From Scedosporium boydii (taxonomy: Eukaryota > Ascomycota > Sordariomycetes > Microascales > Microascaceae): a stretch of DNA of 62,909 nt. Positions within the stretch are counted from its first letter, which is position 1; each line of letters starts with the position of its first letter. The notes beneath the pieces were generated by a model. That model was given only the letters and a program-made list of their open reading frames with translations, had not been told where the DNA came from and made no database searches. The stretch covers positions 1 through 62,909 of the forward strand of contig NJFT01000231.1 in the NCBI GenBank assembly GCA_002221725.1, in the 5' to 3' direction. Shown here in pieces: positions 9,485 through 19,871 of the stretch. The position numbers and the translations under genes are program-made.

Positions 9485-12400
9485 TCAGTATTCGTCGTCA
9501 GGCTCGCTCTCGTCTCCCCTTCTATAACCGGGCTGGTATTCCTCCTCAGGGTTCTCGGGTGGCAGAAAATCATCCACAGCGCCATATTCCAACAGAATCT
9601 GAGCCGTAACCCTATTCCGTATCGATTCTTCCTCCCTGGCTGCCTTTAGTGGATTATGGTATCTGCCACCGCGGATGGTCATGTCAGCACCGCTTTCCAC
9701 CAGCTGCCGCACAATGGCCTGGCGGCCTCGGAACGCTGCCGCCTGCAGGGCCGTGCCATAGATGCCCCCGGTCTTGTTCACCTCGGCTCCGTGCTCGAGT
9801 AAGGTGCTGACCACGGCCTCATTTCCGTGATAGGCGGCGGCTTGGAGGGCCGATCCGTAGCGGCCACCGTCGGCGCCAGGCGAGACACCGTGCTCCAGCA
9901 GCTTGTCAACGATTGTCTCGTGTCCAAAGCGGGCGGCGGCCTGCAGAGCCGTGCCGTAACGGCCACCGGCAGTTTCCGGCCGAGCACCAAGTTCAAGCAG
10001 TTTGTTGACGATTGCTTCCAGCCCAAAGCGAGCAGCGGCCTGCAGAGGACATCCAAAGTAGCCACCGCTCTTGTTGACATCGGCCCCAGAGTTGATAAGG
10101 AGGTCGAAGACCTGAAGAAGAGTCTCACTTTTGTCATGAAACTTTTGAATGACATCTTGCAGAGGCGTGCCAAAGTGTCCTAAAGCGTTGACGTCCGCAC
10201 CGAGGTTAATAAGCAGCTGGTGATGGCGTTTAGCTCCATGCAGCAGCCCATCGTACTTGTCATCTTCAACAACCTCCGCCCCCAAATCCAGCATCATCTT
10301 GATTATGGCATCGTCATTACTTGCCGCCGCCGCGTGCATAATGCTACCGTATCGGCCTCCTCGCATGTGAATATCAGCCCCATGCTCGAGCAGCAGACGC
10401 ACGGCGTCCTGCCGCCCCCGTCCTACCGCATCCTCCAAAGCGTAACTTCCGTTGCTTGTTCGACGCAACGGGTCCGCTCCGTTTTGAAGTAGCAGCTTGA
10501 GTATTTCTATACTGAATTCATACGACATGGCTTCCATTAGCGGTAGGACGTCTTTTCCAAGGTTCGGGTCTGCCCCCGAACGAAGAAGAAGCCGGCAAAG
10601 GTCCTCATGTCCATACGTAGCAGCCACACATAGAACCGTGCCATCTCTCCCTTCGCTGACGAGGTTGACATTGGCTCCGCGATCGATGAGTAGTGCGATG
10701 AACTTTTGCTGGGCATGAATCGCCGCGCGCATCAAAGCCGTGCCGTTGAGCCCGTCTGCATTAGGATTAGCCCCATAGTCTAGCAGAATCTTGGCTATTT
10801 CCACCTTGTCGTCGCCGTTGAATGCAATCTCTCCGAGCGCCGTGTGACCATACTCGTCAACGCCATCTACTTCGCCACCACGACTTAACAGCAAAGCAAG
10901 AGTGTCTGCATGCCCGCTATCCGCAGCAATGGCAACCGGAAAGCGATATTGATCTCTCGCATTTTCGTCGCGGATATTGGGATCGCTACCGTGATCGAGC
11001 AGAAATTCAACCTGATGCGTCATGTCGGAACGCACGGCGCTGGCCAAAATCTGAGGATTGGAGAAGTCGGCGCCTTTCTCGATCAACAACGTGGCGACGG
11101 CATCACGGCCACTTCGCATTGCTATCAGAAGTGGGCTCGCGTCGGTATCGCCGTTGGGATTGGCTCCCTTGTCTAGCAAACTGGCAACGAACTCGGGAGC
11201 AGCCGAGGCCGCGGCAGCCAGCATCGTTGTCAGCACTCCATCTTGGTCATCGATCGGCGGCCGAGACTGGAGGATGATCCGAATAGCATTATCTTCCAAC
11301 TCTACACAACTGCGGCCAGGGTTCTTGCAAATGGCCTTGACTGCTTGGACGAAGGCTGGATACCGATAGTCGAACTCGGGATAGTCTGTTAGCACCCTTC
11401 TTACGAGTTCGCAATTGGGCATCGTAGATGCGGTTCGTAAGATCGCCCCGACCACCTCAAGCTCCAACTTGGCATCATTCAGCAGTATGTCGGTGATGTC
11501 GCCAAGCCCCATGGTGAAGGCGAACTCCACTGGATAGTAATAACGGTCACTTGAAGGGGAAAACCCGCCGAACTGGTTGCGCCAGAATTTCTCCCAGTCA
11601 TCCGTAGACACTTCTCGCAGCCGAGGGAATGGGATCCGACCACAAGCAGAGCAGTTTGCTCCAGAAGAAACCAGCATCTCGACCAGATCCTTTCTCTCAT
11701 CGCGTACGGCGAGATGTAGCGGAGTTGTTTTTTCGTGAGTTTCAGCAGAAGGATCCGAGTCGTGTTCGAGCAGACGGCGAACAACTCCGGGCAGATTTAG
11801 CTCTACTGCGTGGTGGAGTGGGGTGAACCCTTCCTGGAATGAAAACATATCATGACCTCCTAAGCTATGGTTTGTGTAAACACTATAATTTTGAGAGTAG
11901 AAGACTTGGCTGTAGCTGCTAAAGAGACCCGGGTGCGAGCACACCTTCCATGCAGCGCGCTCGATTTCTGGCGACACGGCGCTTGGCGGCAAGTGGTTAT
12001 GCCATTTTCTCGCGGCATATGAATAAAGGGGGTACCTCTGCAACCGCTGATGCATCTTCCGCTCGCTGTCCAGCCACCCGTCTCTAAACACTGGGAGTGA
12101 TAGATATGCCAGGCATGACCTGGCGACGTGTTCTTCCGTCAGCGGCGCAAATTTGTCAGGGTTCTGAGAAAAGTATTCTTGGATGGAAAAGTGGGCGAGT
12201 CGGAGGTTCTTGTCCCCGTCCATAATGACGAGTCCGCAGCAGGCCTCGACCAGCTCCTCAATGTGGGGAACGTCGTCGGCGTCAAATGTGTCGTCTTCAT
12301 CTTCCTCCTTGGTGTAGTAAACCTCCATGGTGACAGCGTGAGAAATGGCGTGAAAGTCCAATGGTTCCTTTGCATAGGCCAGCCAGAGCAGCGTCGGCAT

Positions 12401-13977
12401 GGCGAGATCGGTGTCCACGATGCGGTGCAGAGTCTGGTCGAATACCCCGTATATGCTTTTGGGCATGCTTTTCAGTGCCCTGGTAATTTGGGCCTTCTTC
12501 CACCCCTTGAGAATCTCGTCCAGTTGCAGCGAAGCCCACAGAAACATGCCCTGGGCCTGGGCGACAACGGCCTCGACAATTTTCTCCCTCAGCTCTGGTG
12601 TCATGATTCGCTGCATGGTAGTACTGTTTTTCCTGCCCTTGATCTTATGGGCGACAAGACGGCGGAGATCATCGGCGTGTGCGTGGATTTCGATTTTGTT
12701 CCAAACAGATGCTGTGCCAGATGGGCAATCGATCGAAGGCCGGCTGGTCACAAAGACTCGCGCTCCGTAGTCTTGGAGGTTGGCGATAATGTCCAAAATT
12801 GGCATTAAGTATTGTCCGCAACACTCGTCGAGGGCGTCAATAATGATAAACGGCGTTTCGACCTGGCTCAGTAGAGAGAGCAACGTCTCCGAAAGGTCGT
12901 CGGAGAGATGAGGGCGTGTTTTGGCGATGTTGGCGCTGTGTCGTTGGTGCAGATCTTTGACTTCCAATGGAAGTTGCGGGAAGGAGCCTGCTAGTTGCTT
13001 CAGCAGTGTGGCACAGAACATTTGTTGATCTAGCTCCTTTTCCCGCGCATAGTCAAAGTACCAGTAGGCGACAGCTGCTGTGCCATTCGCGGCCTTGGAC
13101 GCAAGATGGCTGATCACCGTCGAACTGGCAGAGTCAGCTACTGATGCCGCGTTTTTACCCGTCACTGGACTCACGATAGGTATGTTTTTCCTGCCCCCGG
13201 AAGCCCATGGCACCAAAGGGACCGGGCCTTTTCGCCGCCGTTGGTAAACTCGACGAACCCCGGCGACTCCAGGAGCCACCCCCCGGTGCTGGGAATCGTG
13301 CTTCGGAGCAGAAGCTCTAGTTTCTTTTCAGGCTCGTCCGCAAAGGACGCCAGCCACTGGAGCGTTTTCTGTCTTTCCAATTCTAGACTAAGGTTAATAT
13401 TCGCGAATTGTTTGATCCACGCTAGACTCGCACCTACCTCGCCGAGTGTTCTCTTGATTCTCTTCCATCGTCACCACTTTAGAATGGGTGCTGCTTAACA
13501 CAGCCCTGTAGGAAACCGACTTAGCGCCGAACAGCTTCAGAAGACGACAAACGGGGCGTCTCACGAGGCATCCACGGCCAGCGCACTGTGGAAGAGGCCG
13601 CGATATCTCGACAGTTTCTGCACAATTTTGGTCGTGTCATCTTCGGCCAAAGGCCACTTGAGACGGTCCACTGCTGCTTTAATCTTCCCGGCGCTTGACA
13701 TCTTCTCAAGCTTTTCCTGCAGCTCTTGAATGTCTCTCTGGCACGCTTCCAACGACAGCTGGAGCTGGGTTAAAATCCGGGGGTGCTCTGGGGATGAGGC
13801 GTCATCGTTCGCGATGGTGGCGGTCATCCCAGTCAGGACCGTGAACAGGGCCGTCAGCTCGTTCCGCAAGTCATCCTGGGCCTTGCCTGCGCCTTTCACA
13901 CCCGAGCCATATTTGTAAGTGCTCGAAACAAACATTACTAGCCCGGTGACCGATGCGAGAACGGAGAGTGGGTCCAT
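9485..13977 (-). CDS. NACHT-ankyrin NLR (STAND) protein, 4 exons, 1445 residues
   Basis: Model: exons 13977-13565, 13505-13434, 13387-13175 and 13124-9485, with introns of 59, 46 and 50 nt. The N-terminal 160 residues start MDPLSVLASVTGLV, typical of the helical Helo-like N-terminal domain of fungal NLRs, with a coiled coil near 85-105. A linker with the LQW...GGWLLES signature comes next. The NACHT NTPase has Walker A GLPGAGKT (223-230) and Walker B FIIIDALDE (325-333). The winged-helix/GLVIMDG-LAHFSIQEYF region lies near 530-550. Ankyrin repeats run from about residue 665 to the end. The last four or five are nearly identical 33-residue units carrying GG-x-YG-x-ALQAAA. Such proteins act in non-self recognition and programmed cell death in fungi (family knowledge); the ligand is unknown. 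All motifs are intact despite dead neighbours on both sides. Confidence 0.9.
9680..10080 (-). repeat. high-identity ankyrin repeat array within the NLR
   Basis: About four consecutive units with a 99-bp period, at the 3' end of the NLR, share the GG-x-YG-x-ALQAAA core. The DNA is also visibly alike: repeated CGGCCACCG and GGGCCG/AGAGCCGTGCCGTA blocks on the plus strand. Upstream ankyrin units in the same protein are far more divergent. Such near-identity points to recent unit duplication or concerted evolution. Confidence 0.75.
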
Positions 13978-14506
13978 TTCAGCGGGTTCCTAAGAGCCGT
14001 TGAAGAAAACAAACGTCAAGTGTGTTAGGCACCCCGGAACTAAAGACGGCAAAAAAATAAAGTAATAACAAAAATAACAATAAAATAACAATAAATATAC
14101 TACGAGCAAGTAGGTGTATGGCAGCGGGGTATGGGGTTAGCGGGGTCGACATGACATGAACGCCAGGTGAAGAAAAAATATATGTGTGATGCAAACTCAG
14201 CCACTTATACAGCTGCACGTGTTGTTCTTACACTCATCACGGAGTCCACCACCAGGCTTGACAGGGCGAGGCTCCAGGATGGGACAGGATAATCCTCGGG
14301 TATGCAACTCATAATTGTATATTCTATCTCTATTCTAAGTGAGACGCCGTCTAAAAGAGATCTATTGTCGATTATTATAAAATGAAAAGGCGAAGTGGCA
14401 CTTGGAGGTAATTAACACAATGGCCCTCCAGATCCACCTCGTTCGCTCCAACTGCCCCTCGGTCCTCTCGGAACGGCCTTTCAGATGAAACCCTGATTAC
14501 AATATT
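13978..14506. other. NLR upstream region with A/T-rich low-complexity tract
   Basis: This is the presumed promoter of the NLR, with the 3' end of the Erg26-like gene at its right. The stretch 14040-14100 is A/T-rich, made of AAATAAC and ACAATAA units. No coding sequence is seen. Confidence 0.5.
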
Positions 14507-15598
14507 TCACCGCGTCTTGTCCTTCTTCGCATATACCTCCTGCATATACCAATTAACCGCTCTCTGCAACCCCTCCTCCGTGCTGACTCGCGGCCGGAAC
14601 CCCAATCTCTCCCTGATCTTGTCAATCGAAAACGTCCGCTCGATCGTGATGAGCCTCACAACCCTGGTCGTCAGCAGCGGCTCCCTCTTTCCAAGGGTGA
14701 GCCCCCAGACAAGCCACTGCACCAAGAATGCGCCAGCCATGACGAGCCACAGCGGAATGGCCCAGATATCCTTCTTCGCCACGGGATATCCAGCCATCCT
14801 CGCAGCCATCCGGTTGATCTCCCAGAACGGATACCGCTCATCGTTACGCACGAAAAACGCCTCGCCTTCAACACGCTGCGATTCGGGAAGCGGTGGGGAG
14901 GATGACGCAGCGACCAGGGCCTTAGCGGCCAAGACCTCGGCATACGCGACGTTCCCCACGTATGTGATGTCCATCAGGTTCTTGCCGTCGCCGAACTGAA
15001 ACCGGGCTTTTCTCGTGTATGCATTGCGGCATAGGTTCGCCGTCATGAGTAGGTCTCCCTCCCCATGAATTGTCGTCGGGCGAATAGAAGCCGTCAGCAA
15101 GCCGCCAACGCGGTTTGCATTCAGCACAAGAGTCTCGGCGACAGCTTTCGTATGCGCGTAGTGTTCCGGCTGTTGCGGGCGGTAGATGACGGGCGCCTCT
15201 TCATTGACGTCGCGCAACGGAACATAGTGGTCGTGTATGACGGACGTGCTGGACGTGTACACGAAGGCTACGGTGCCAGCCTGCTGGGCGCACTCGACGA
15301 GATTCTGCGTCCCGGTGATGTTGACCTTGTCCAGGAGATCATGGTTGACTTGAAGCGGGTGCGGCGAGACGGTATGGAAGACAGTCTTGGGTTTGACCTT
15401 GGCGAAGACGGTCTCAACTTGGGATTTCTGAGTGATGTCTCCGCTGTAATAGGTGACACGTGGGTCACGATTCGAGTCGGTACGCAGATCCAGGACCGAG
15501 ATCGACGCCGAGGGGTCCTGCTCGAAGACCTCGCGGATAATGTGGTGACCGACGAAGCCGCAGCCGCCGACGACAAGGATTGGGCTCAGGGAGGCCAT
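14507..15598 (-). CDS. Erg26-like 3beta-HSD / C-3 sterol dehydrogenase family SDR
   Basis: This single-exon gene encodes 363 residues from ATG 15598. An upstream ATG would add 23 residues ahead of the Rossmann fold, so the inner start is preferred. The glycine loop GGCGFVG is at residues 11-17, with an acidic LDLR at the end of beta-2 (NAD preference), the TSS-T-V block near 116-120 and catalytic Y147-x3-K151. A hydrophobic C-terminal segment (about 275-300, IPLWLVMAGAFLVQWLVWGL) fits membrane association, as in the Erg26/3beta-HSD family. The likely reaction is NAD-dependent oxidation of a 3-hydroxyl, coupled to C4 decarboxylation if a C4 carboxylate is present. The Diels-Alderase-like gene lies 168 bp upstream on the same strand. 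Cluster copies of this family tailor fungal triterpenoids and steroids. No lesion is seen. Confidence 0.8.
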   Translation of the reverse strand: MASLSPILVVGGCGFVGHHIIREVFEQDPSASISVLDLRTDSNRDPRVTYYSGDITQKSQVETVFAKVKPKTVFHTVSPHPLQVNHDLLDKVNITGTQNLVECAQQAGTVAFVYTSSTSVIHDHYVPLRDVNEEAPVIYRPQQPEHYAHTKAVAETLVLNANRVGGLLTASIRPTTIHGEGDLLMTANLCRNAYTRKARFQFGDGKNLMDITYVGNVAYAEVLAAKALVAASSSPPLPESQRVEGEAFFVRNDERYPFWEINRMAARMAGYPVAKKDIWAIPLWLVMAGAFLVQWLVWGLTLGKREPLLTTRVVRLITIERTFSIDKIRERLGFRPRVSTEEGLQRAVNWYMQEVYAKKDKTR

Positions 15599-15765
15599 TG
15601 TGGGTATTAAGGAACCGGGGCGCACTAGCTTGCTAACTTGATGCGGAAGTTGGAGTCGAGGTTCCAAAGCAAAAAATGCTGAACCAGAAAGACTTGCCAG
15701 ATCTTCTCTGGTCCGTGCGAGTCATGTGATCGGACTCAATTTGAGACAAAATATGATAAATAAGT

Positions 15766-17053
15766 CTACGTATCACAGAAGCTGCAGACCGGAGAACCTC
15801 CCAACTTTAACAACTCGTACAAAGCTACGCCCTGAAAAGTCTCGTTTGACCCCTCGATACCGCCCTCAAGAGTCCCAAGCATACGCGCAGAGAAGCCTCC
15901 CGAGTAGAACACAACCGTCCCTGTCGTGATGTTCACGCCCAGAACAGATCCGTCATCCAGCTGGTAGCGAGCGTATAGACCTTGCATCAGGCCCGTCGAT
16001 TCCACGGGCGGATATTCCGAATTAGCGCCCCAGGGCCGCACGGAGAGAGCTCTAGGTGCACAGCTAATTCCCAGTACTTGACCTTCTTTTGCTACATAGC
16101 CTGAGACATGCTCGGTCATGGCAGGATCAACGGCATCGAACCAGGTGATTGAATAGGGTCCTACCCTACCGTGTCCCCAGTACCAGGTGTAGACGCTGTC
16201 CAGCAATGGCGCGTCACCCCATGTCTCTTCGTAGTAACCCACGCCATCGGCTATGGTCAATGGCGAGCCATGGATTGATAGGTCGGTAGTAACGTCGGCA
16301 TCTGGTACCGCATTCGCCCAGAAGACGTTTGGCATCATCTGTAGTGTCTGAGCCGGCTCGTTGAGGGAACACGGTAAATGTGTCGGTGCTCGCTGATATT
16401 GCATTTCGTTAGGGACGGGTTTAGATGACGGTAGAGTGGAATTCACTTCAAACTTACTGATTTTAGATGAATGGTGCCATGGATATCAATGTCGGCATTA
16501 TCTATGGTGACAAGATACTCGGCACCGGGTTTGCCGAGACTCGTCCCCGTGTAGCTGAAGCCCGTTCCTTCCCAGTTCGCGTATATGCCATTCTCGTCTG
16601 TCACGATGGTTGCACCGCCGGTGGCGGCAGCCTCCAAGCTATAGACTGACCCATTGGCAAACGTTCCATTCATTGTGATGGAGTATGGGCCTCCGAGGTA
16701 AGGATTCCGAGTGGCCTTTGGGCCATTGTCCCAGAATATCAGGACAAAAGAAGCATTTGTCGAGTCGGACACAGCGCTGAAGTACCACCTAACGAATGTT
16801 CAAAGCAGATGTTAGCTAGAGGAAGACGACCACCACCGCCAGCAGAAGTAGTAGTCATATACCAATCATAAGTGGTCTCATTTGCTGCCCTCGGTGTCAA
16901 TTTTGGGGCGTCGAGATTGCCGGCGCCCGTCGAGATTTCTGCCCATGATGTGCCAGTGCTTAAGATATTTGCGGAATTCGTACCGTGGCCCGCTCGAGCT
17001 AGCCGAGCCGCCATTAGAAACCATAGTAGCAAGGCTCCCTTGATGATCATCAT
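15766..17053 (-). CDS. secreted lipocalin-fold Diels-Alderase-like (CrtC/AttH-type) protein
   Basis: Model: exons 17053-16863, 16788-16458 and 16392-15766; introns of 74 and 65 nt; 382 residues. The first 20 residues form a signal peptide (MMIIKGALLLWFLMAARLARA). The pattern that follows is that of fungal lipocalin-type pericyclases: YDWWYFSAVSDS at the first exon junction, a GGPYSITMNGT strand, and then SRAPTHLPCS, MMPNVFWANAVPDAD, GVGYYEETWGD, WYWGHGRVGPYSITWFDA. Length is normal for the family (380-400). Such enzymes shape decalin or related cycloadducts after PKS-NRPS assembly (family knowledge); the substrate here is unknown. It lies head-to-head with P450-B and tandem with the Erg26-like SDR. 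No PKS or NRPS is in the window. The open frame is intact, unlike the neighbouring P450s. Confidence 0.8.
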
Positions 17054-17660
17054 TGTAGAAGTTTGTTTCCGCGAATAGAGATAACTTGCCAATGGAGTGA
17101 AACACAACACCGCGGCGCAAGTAAGGGTATAAGTGACATTACAGAGGTAAGGGAGGTAACAGTGAGCAAACAATACGAAGCAAGCAGGGATAGAGACATT
17201 GAAGGACCGAATTAACCATTGGATTCAATCTGTAAGGAGAGTTACAGTAGATTGCTTAAGGCGTTACGGTAGGGAATCGGCATCCACAGCCGATTGCTTA
17301 GTTAAGATCGACGGGTACAATTGTAGGCTTACAGCATGTTATTGATGTGTGTTGGCTTACTCTTTGCATTCGATGTAAGGGAGGGGTGAGGCTTACGATA
17401 AGGTTGACTTACTGCTACACCTCCCACTTGATAGCTCATTGCGATCTTGATGATGTGAATGACTTAATTTTGGAGAGGTACCTGATATTTACATAGACAA
17501 GCATAGATGATTCTAAACTATGCTTTGTTGTTGATGGCTGAGGTAGAAAGAACGAATCTCTCTCTTTTCTTCGCTCGACCTAGGGGATTAGTTGTGGCTA
17601 CAAGCAGCGTCTCCCAGCCCCCGAATGAGCTTGAAGCTTATCCAGTGAATCATCACCAAG
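17054..17660. promoter_or_regulatory. divergent promoter region, Diels-Alderase-like gene / P450-B
   Basis: A 607-bp gap lies between two head-to-head genes. It contains no convincing coding sequence, and several GTAAGG and TTACRGT-like short repeats occur at 17100-17400. Co-regulation of the two genes is likely from the arrangement alone (inference). Confidence 0.45.
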
Positions 17661-19387
17661 ATGGTCGAAGATCTCTCCACTGTCCTTCACAATTATCTCG
17701 TTCCCGTATCCTTCATTGTCATTGCCCTTGTGGTTGGGAAACTATGGCGTCTCTCATCAGGATTCCAGCTCGACCCTCAAGAGCCGCCCCTTGTTCCGTC
17801 TAAAATTCCATATATTGGTCATCTTATTGGATTGATGCGACAACCACATCGATATCTCTTTGAACTTCAGTATGCTATCTGTGTCTAGTGAAGTAAGTTA
17901 GGGCTACGTTGCTAACTGAATCGTCTAGCAAAAAGACACACCATCTAGTTAGCACCCTTCGCGTGTTCAACGGCAAGGTCTATGTGCCCAACTCGCCATA
18001 CCTTGTCCAGGCAGCTTTCAAAAGCAAAACACTCAGTTTCGCGCCGCTGGTGGCCGAGTATGTTGGCCGCATGGACGAGCTGTCTCTGATGGCCCGGCAC
18101 ATCTACGCCAAAGAGGGCATGCACGAGCGCATGATGCTGCTCTTTCAGCAGCAGATGGCAGGCACACCACTGAAGCAGATGAGCACTGTTGCGATGGAAG
18201 AAATAAGTTCAATCTTTCGGCAACCTACGCAACCGCAGGGTAAAACGGTGATTCAAGTCGACAGCCTCTGGGTTTGGATGCGAAACATAATGACAACAGT
18301 AACCACTTCAACTCTTCTGGGCCCAGAATGTAATCCGTGGAAGAAGGACCCGTCTTTGATTCAATCTTACTGGTCTGTTCTCCCTCATTATCCTTTGTGA
18401 CACTCACGGTATACTGAACCCATAGTATTCAGGGACTGGGAGGCCGGAGATATCTCTCGCCGAACCCCGTTGGCAGCCATCAAGGACCGCACGTCTCATC
18501 AGGGTCGTGTCACCATCGAAAAGGCTTTGACTGCTTATTTTGCCCGAGAAGATTTCTCGAGGAGCGGCACGCATAAGATTTCGCGAATGGCACAAGAAAC
18601 GGCTGCAATGCAGAAGCAGTACGACTTCAGTGCGAGTGATATGGCAGCTGCGTATACCCAAGTCATCCACGCGTCAGTAATGAACGTGGTCCCGACTACT
18701 TTCTGGGTCCTGGTCCAGATTTTCAGTAGACCAGAGCTGCTCGCCAGCTTATGACAAGAAGTCATCGGCGCCATAAAGGAGGAGAGGGTGGACAGCAACA
18801 CCGGGATCCGCAAGGTTATTATCGAAGTCAGCCGACTAGATAGTCTCTGCCCGAGACTAATGTCAGCCTTCCGAGAGGCCCATCGTCTGGCGACGGCAGC
18901 AACATTACATCGCCGTGTTGTCGAGGACACATATCTCTCGGATGGAGGTGACGTCAACGGCCGTACCTATCTCCTGAAGAAAGGGGTCACTTGCATGATC
19001 CCGACCACAGTCTCTCTCCGAAGTCCCGAGGCGTGGGGTGGCGAAGCAGCAGAGAAATTCAATCCCGAGCGCTTTCTTTCGCAAACTGGCACTGACCCTG
19101 TTTCTAACCTCCGCAAGAGAGCTTACTTCCCCTTCGGTGGGGGGAAGGAGCTGTGTCCCGGGCGGAACTTTGCGATAGCCGAGGTCATGGGTATCATGGT
19201 GGTGTTGCTCAGCGGCTTTGATATTCTGGCTCCTGATGGCAGCACATTTCCCTTGCCAAAGGCGGCCAAGCCGAGGCTGGCCACTGGTACTATGAGACCA
19301 GACAAGACGGCAGATTTGAGAGCAAGGATTAGTAGAAGACCGGGGTGGGAGAATGTCGTGTGGAGCACCGCGGCTCCTGACGTGTAA
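17661..19387 (+). pseudogene. cytochrome P450-B (CYP7/CYP8-like), paralogue of P450-A, in-frame TGA
   Basis: Model: exons 17661-17869, 17929-18372 and 18433-19387, with introns of 59 and 60 nt, 535 codons. Exon 1 has exactly the 209-nt length and phase of P450-A, and both introns sit at homologous positions. The shared protein landmarks are GKLWRLSS, LDPQEPP, GKVYV-NSP, YW/DWEAGD, AAIKDR-SHQG, an EAHR K-helix and FPFGGGKELCPGRNF (Cys codon 19154-19156). The only lesion I see is TGA at 18752-18754 (codon 325), in LLASL-stop-QEVIGAIKEE, where P450-A has Arg; CGA-to-TGA explains it. The product would end before the K-helix and haem loop. The stop context is TGA followed by C, which is among the leakier contexts, so readthrough cannot be excluded, but decay is simpler. 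Confidence 0.85.
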
Positions 19388-19871
19388 CTATGCCAACTAT
19401 GTCACGCAGTCTGCTATTTGGGTAATATGTCACACAAAACGCATGCTTGATCAGTGCAATAGGCCCTCCAGATAGAAGCACTTAGCGCGTAGGGCACATA
19501 CTCAAATGCTAGTCGGGCTGTACCCCATAATCGATGGAATCGATGCATATCTTCGTGGCCGAAATAGTACCAGACCCATATGATGTTCTGTCCACTCACC
19601 GTCATCTATTCCAGATTCTTGTTCAACCAATATGCTGACTTATAACACGGTTAGGGCCGTACGTTAGAAGTCAAGGGCTTACAGCAGAGCAGTTGTCGAG
19701 TTGGTTTAGTTAGAAGAGTTACGAATGTATATAGACTCTCTCGTGGAAATGGCAAATGAGACATCAACAATATCTACTTAGGAAGTCTAACGCTAAACGA
19801 GCAAACATATTGGTCCAGCTTACTTGGTGAACGAAAGAAAATGAGAAAAATCGTTTGGAATGGCTTGAATT
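19388..19871. other. intergenic, unrecognised minus-strand short frame
   Basis: This is the gap between P450-B and the kinase relic. A 63-codon minus frame (19605-19414, VSGQNIIWVWYYFGHEDMHR...) has an aromatic-rich, protein-like composition but no family I can name. It may be an exon relic. Confidence 0.25.

Noticed and set aside
12128..12808. Plus-strand open frame of 226 codons
   Set aside because: Exact antisense of the NLR coding exon, no family resemblance; a shadow of GC-rich codons.
14517..15610. Plus-strand open frames over the Erg26-like gene
   Set aside because: Antisense shadows; the minus strand carries the complete SDR motif set.
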